Positions 21,558 through 23,416 of a DNA stretch of 23,416 bases are shown piece after piece. Below the pieces are notes generated by a model that was not told where the DNA came from, did not search any database, and saw nothing but the letters and a program-made list of their open reading frames with translations. The stretch covers positions 1 to 23,416 of the forward strand of contig URXA01000020.1 in NCBI GenBank assembly GCA_900551745.1. The letters are read 5' to 3'. Position 1 is the stretch's first letter. The number at the start of each line of letters is the position of its first letter. The stretch is from an uncultured Phascolarctobacterium sp. Lineage in GTDB: Bacteria > Bacillota > Negativicutes > Acidaminococcales > Acidaminococcaceae. The position numbers and the translations under genes are program-made.

Positions 21558-22363
21558 TGCTGGAGGCTAAAGAGGTCAATTTTGCTTACCGCAGGGGTCT
21601 GCCGGTACTGAACGATATCGCCTGCACGATCGGTGACGGCGAGTTTGTGGCGCTTTTGGGCCATAACGGCAGCGGCAAGACGACGCTGAGCCGTTTGTTC
21701 ATGGCGCTTCTGCATCCCCGCAGCGGGCAGGTGCTGGTAGACGGCGAGGATATCGTCAATTATGAGCCGGCCGACCTGGCTGACAAGATCGGTTATGTAT
21801 TCCAGAACCCGGATCTGCAGATTTTGGAAGATACGGTTTTTGATGAGGTTGCGTATGGGCCGAGGGCTAAAAAGCTGACGGCAGAGACGATCAAAAAGCA
21901 GGTGGAGGCAGCTTTGGCGGCTACGGGGCTGGCCGAGCTGGCGGGCGCGTATCCGCGTCTGCTGTCCTTTGGGCAGAAGCGGCGGTTGGGTGTGGCGTCG
22001 GCACTGGCGCTCAATCCGCGTACTTTGATCTTAGACGAGATCACCAACGGTCAGGATGCGATCGAGAAAGAGCGGATGATGCAGTATTTGCAGACTCTGA
22101 ACGAAGAAAAGGGGATCACGATCGTGTTGATCTCGCATGATATGGACGTGGTGCGCCGTTATGCGAAGCGGGCCCTTGTCCTGAAGGACGGCTACCTGGT
22201 GTATGACGGTACGCCGACGGAGCTGTTCGGCGGTGCGTATGCTGTGGAGGAATGGGGCCTGCGCCGGCCGACGGCGGCTGCTTTGGCGGGCAGTCTGGGT
22301 TTTACGGCGGCGACACCCGAGGAGTTCTGCCGCCTGTTGGTGCGGAAAGGAGCTGAGGACTGA
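21557..22363 (+). CDS. ECF transporter ATPase subunit A'
   Basis: A 268-aa ABC ATPase, partner of the preceding subunit; its ATG overlaps the preceding stop by one base. Motifs: Walker A GHNGSGKTT (about 34-42), Q-loop GYVFQNPDLQIL, signature LSFGQKRR (the LSxGQKxR form common in ECF/CbiO-type ATPases, differing from LSGGQ), Walker B TLILDEIT with an unusual D-loop NGQD instead of xGLD, and switch His in VLISHDMDVV. Asymmetry between the two ATPases is normal for ECF modules. Substrate-specific roles are not expected; it is part of a dedicated (group I) four-gene transporter. Confidence 0.92.
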   Translation: MLEAKEVNFAYRRGLPVLNDIACTIGDGEFVALLGHNGSGKTTLSRLFMALLHPRSGQVLVDGEDIVNYEPADLADKIGYVFQNPDLQILEDTVFDEVAYGPRAKKLTAETIKKQVEAALAATGLAELAGAYPRLLSFGQKRRLGVASALALNPRTLILDEITNGQDAIEKERMMQYLQTLNEEKGITIVLISHDMDVVRRYAKRALVLKDGYLVYDGTPTELFGGAYAVEEWGLRRPTAAALAGSLGFTAATPEEFCRLLVRKGAED

Positions 22364-23022
22364 TGCGGATCAGTGCGTTTACTCAAATCATTGTCACTGT
22401 CGCTGTGACGGCGTGGGTCTTTATCCTGCCGGTCAAGGCGGTGGCGACGATCCTGGTTTTTGAGCTGGCTTTACTGCTGTCGATCAAGCGCGACCGCATG
22501 ACGATGGCGGCGATCGGTGGTTTGGCGGTGTTCACCGGGCTGATGATCCTGTTCCAGCTGCTGTTCGGTTCGCCGCTGGAGGTGGCGCTGACGGGCGGCC
22601 TGCGGATGCTGGTCATGACGATGGCGTTTTTGTGTATGCTGGCGGCGACGCGTATCCAGGATATTGCCCAGACGCTGGTGGACCGTTTCCATCTGCCCTG
22701 TGAATATGCTTTTATGCTGACGACGGCGCTGCGTTTCGTGCCTAATTTTCTGGCTGACAGCGAGATCACGCTGGATGCTCAGTCCTGCCGCGGTTATTCC
22801 AACCGGGGCAACTGCGTGAAACGCCTGCTTTCGTATGTCGTGGTCATCAGGCCGCTGGTCATGCGGGCGGTGGCCAAGTCTGAAACGCTGGCGCTGAGTA
22901 TGGAGCTGAAGGGTTTCGGCAGCAATACTTATAAAAATATGCCGCGCGAGCCGCTGGGAGCCGCCGATTTTATCGTGCTGGGGCTGGTCGTGGTCCTGAG
23001 CGCCTATCCTTTCTGGAAATGA
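22363..23022 (+). CDS. ECF transporter transmembrane T component
   Basis: A 219-aa membrane protein that couples the two ATPases to the S component. Start overlaps the preceding stop by one base. Visible membrane segments: IIVTVAVTAWVFILPVKAVA, TILVFELALLLSI, MAAIGGLAVFTGLMILFQLL, MLVMTMAFLCMLAA and a last one FIVLGLVVVLSAYPF. Between them is the cytoplasmic coupling part: TTALRFVPNFLADS, then SCRGYSNRG and MELKGFGS, the two x-R/K-G motifs that contact the ATPase grooves. The operon ends with the terminator at 23055-23094. Slightly shorter than the usual 250-260 residues. Confidence 0.9.
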   Translation: MRISAFTQIIVTVAVTAWVFILPVKAVATILVFELALLLSIKRDRMTMAAIGGLAVFTGLMILFQLLFGSPLEVALTGGLRMLVMTMAFLCMLAATRIQDIAQTLVDRFHLPCEYAFMLTTALRFVPNFLADSEITLDAQSCRGYSNRGNCVKRLLSYVVVIRPLVMRAVAKSETLALSMELKGFGSNTYKNMPREPLGAADFIVLGLVVVLSAYPFWK

Positions 23023-23054
23023 TGCCCTGCTGAAAATTAAAAATAATCCTGCAA

Positions 23055-23094
23055 GCAGCTGCTGCCTTAAAAAGGCCGCGGCTGCTTTTGTTTT
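23055..23094 (+). terminator. Terminator of the ECF operon
   Basis: Stem 23055-23066 (GCAGCTGCTGCC) with 23074-23085 (GGCCGCGGCTGC), one mismatch, loop TTAAAAA, and a T-rich tail TTTTGTTTT. Confidence 0.8.
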
Positions 23095-23228
23095 AGCAGT
23101 ACAATAATTTTATTGACTAAAAGAATATAAATTATAGTTGATAAAAATAATAAATATGATAGAATAAAATCAGCAAAGTATATAATAATATCAAACTATT
23201 TTAAATGTATGGATAGAAGGTGGCTGTA

Positions 23229-23416
23229 ATGGGACAATCGGGTGATACTCTCGTTTTATCTTTAGCTGGATTACTGGGCGGCAAGCAGGTGGACACCGGG
23301 GTCATCGACAGGGCGCTGGCGTCGCTTTGCGCGGCTTTTGATTTTGACGGCGGGCTGATCTATGAATTGGACCAGTATAATCATCTGCATCTGAAAGAAC
23401 GCTGTCTGCGGCAGGA
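23229..23416 (+). CDS. Probable GAF-domain signalling protein, 3'-partial
   Basis: The frame is open from ATG 23229 (GAAGGTGG upstream, 23217-23224) to the window end, 62 codons. It begins MGQSGDTLVLSLAGLLGGKQ, then DRALASLCAAFDFDGGLIYE and LDQYNHLHLKERC. The helix followed by F-D-x-G-G-L-I-Y-E and L-K-E-R-C is typical of the first half of a GAF sensor domain, often found at the front of diguanylate cyclases (GGDEF) or other c-di-GMP enzymes. The output domain lies outside the window, so the class is only a suggestion. AT-rich leader 23095-23228 carries its promoter. Confidence 0.5.
   Translation, partial: MGQSGDTLVLSLAGLLGGKQVDTGVIDRALASLCAAFDFDGGLIYELDQYNHLHLKERCLRQ

Overview
The window most likely comes from a diderm Firmicute of the class Negativicutes (an Acidaminococcaceae/Phascolarctobacterium-like gut organism would fit). 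This is inferred from a mixture of signals. Gram-positive-type regulation and families are present (a T-box leader, YvrJ, DUF2922 and DUF1659 proteins), next to an operon of exported LPP20/FlgT-like proteins of the kind usual in bacteria with an outer membrane. Base composition changes sharply between blocks, so several regions look acquired.

Layout. (1) 1-1300: the 3' part of a Cna_B/SpaA-like surface protein whose frame runs through a strong terminator hairpin and then into unrelated sequence; it looks truncated or joined. (2) 1722-6572: five plus-strand genes, nearly all with signal peptides, packed with 1-nt overlaps or short gaps. Three of them carry or resemble the LPP20/FlgT-N fold. 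(3) 6756-7402, minus strand: a DUF1659-DUF2922-YvrJ mini-operon with a palindromic operator candidate upstream. (4) 7403-8269: a gene-free repeat-like block with a 30-nt perfect inverted repeat and several palindromes. (5) 8270-8833, minus: an unexported amidase (endolysin-like). (6) 8922-9067: a short inverted-repeat element. (7) 9288-11223, plus: a ribbon-helix-helix-like protein, a small zinc-ribbon protein, a sigma-70-like factor and a low-complexity protein. Blocks 3-7 together resemble a domesticated phage/lysis module under its own sigma factor.

(8) 11287-19505 is a defence island. It holds a PLD-family nuclease with a large extra C-terminal region, then an XRE regulator, a C5 cytosine methyltransferase, an AlwI/BspD6I-like restriction endonuclease and a Vsr mismatch endonuclease. 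Converging on it from the minus strand are two small unrecognised genes and a Septu-like PtuA (ATPase)/PtuB (HNH nuclease) pair. The island ends at a tRNA-Ala(CGC) gene (19597-19672, minus), a typical boundary for such islands, although no attachment-site repeat was found.

(9) 19763-23022, the GC-rich core-like block: a sigma-A promoter, a T-box leader with a TGG (tryptophan) specifier, and a four-gene ECF transporter operon (S, A, A', T), read as a tryptophan uptake system switched on by uncharged tRNA-Trp. (10) 23229 to the end: the start of a probable GAF-type signalling protein, cut by the window edge.
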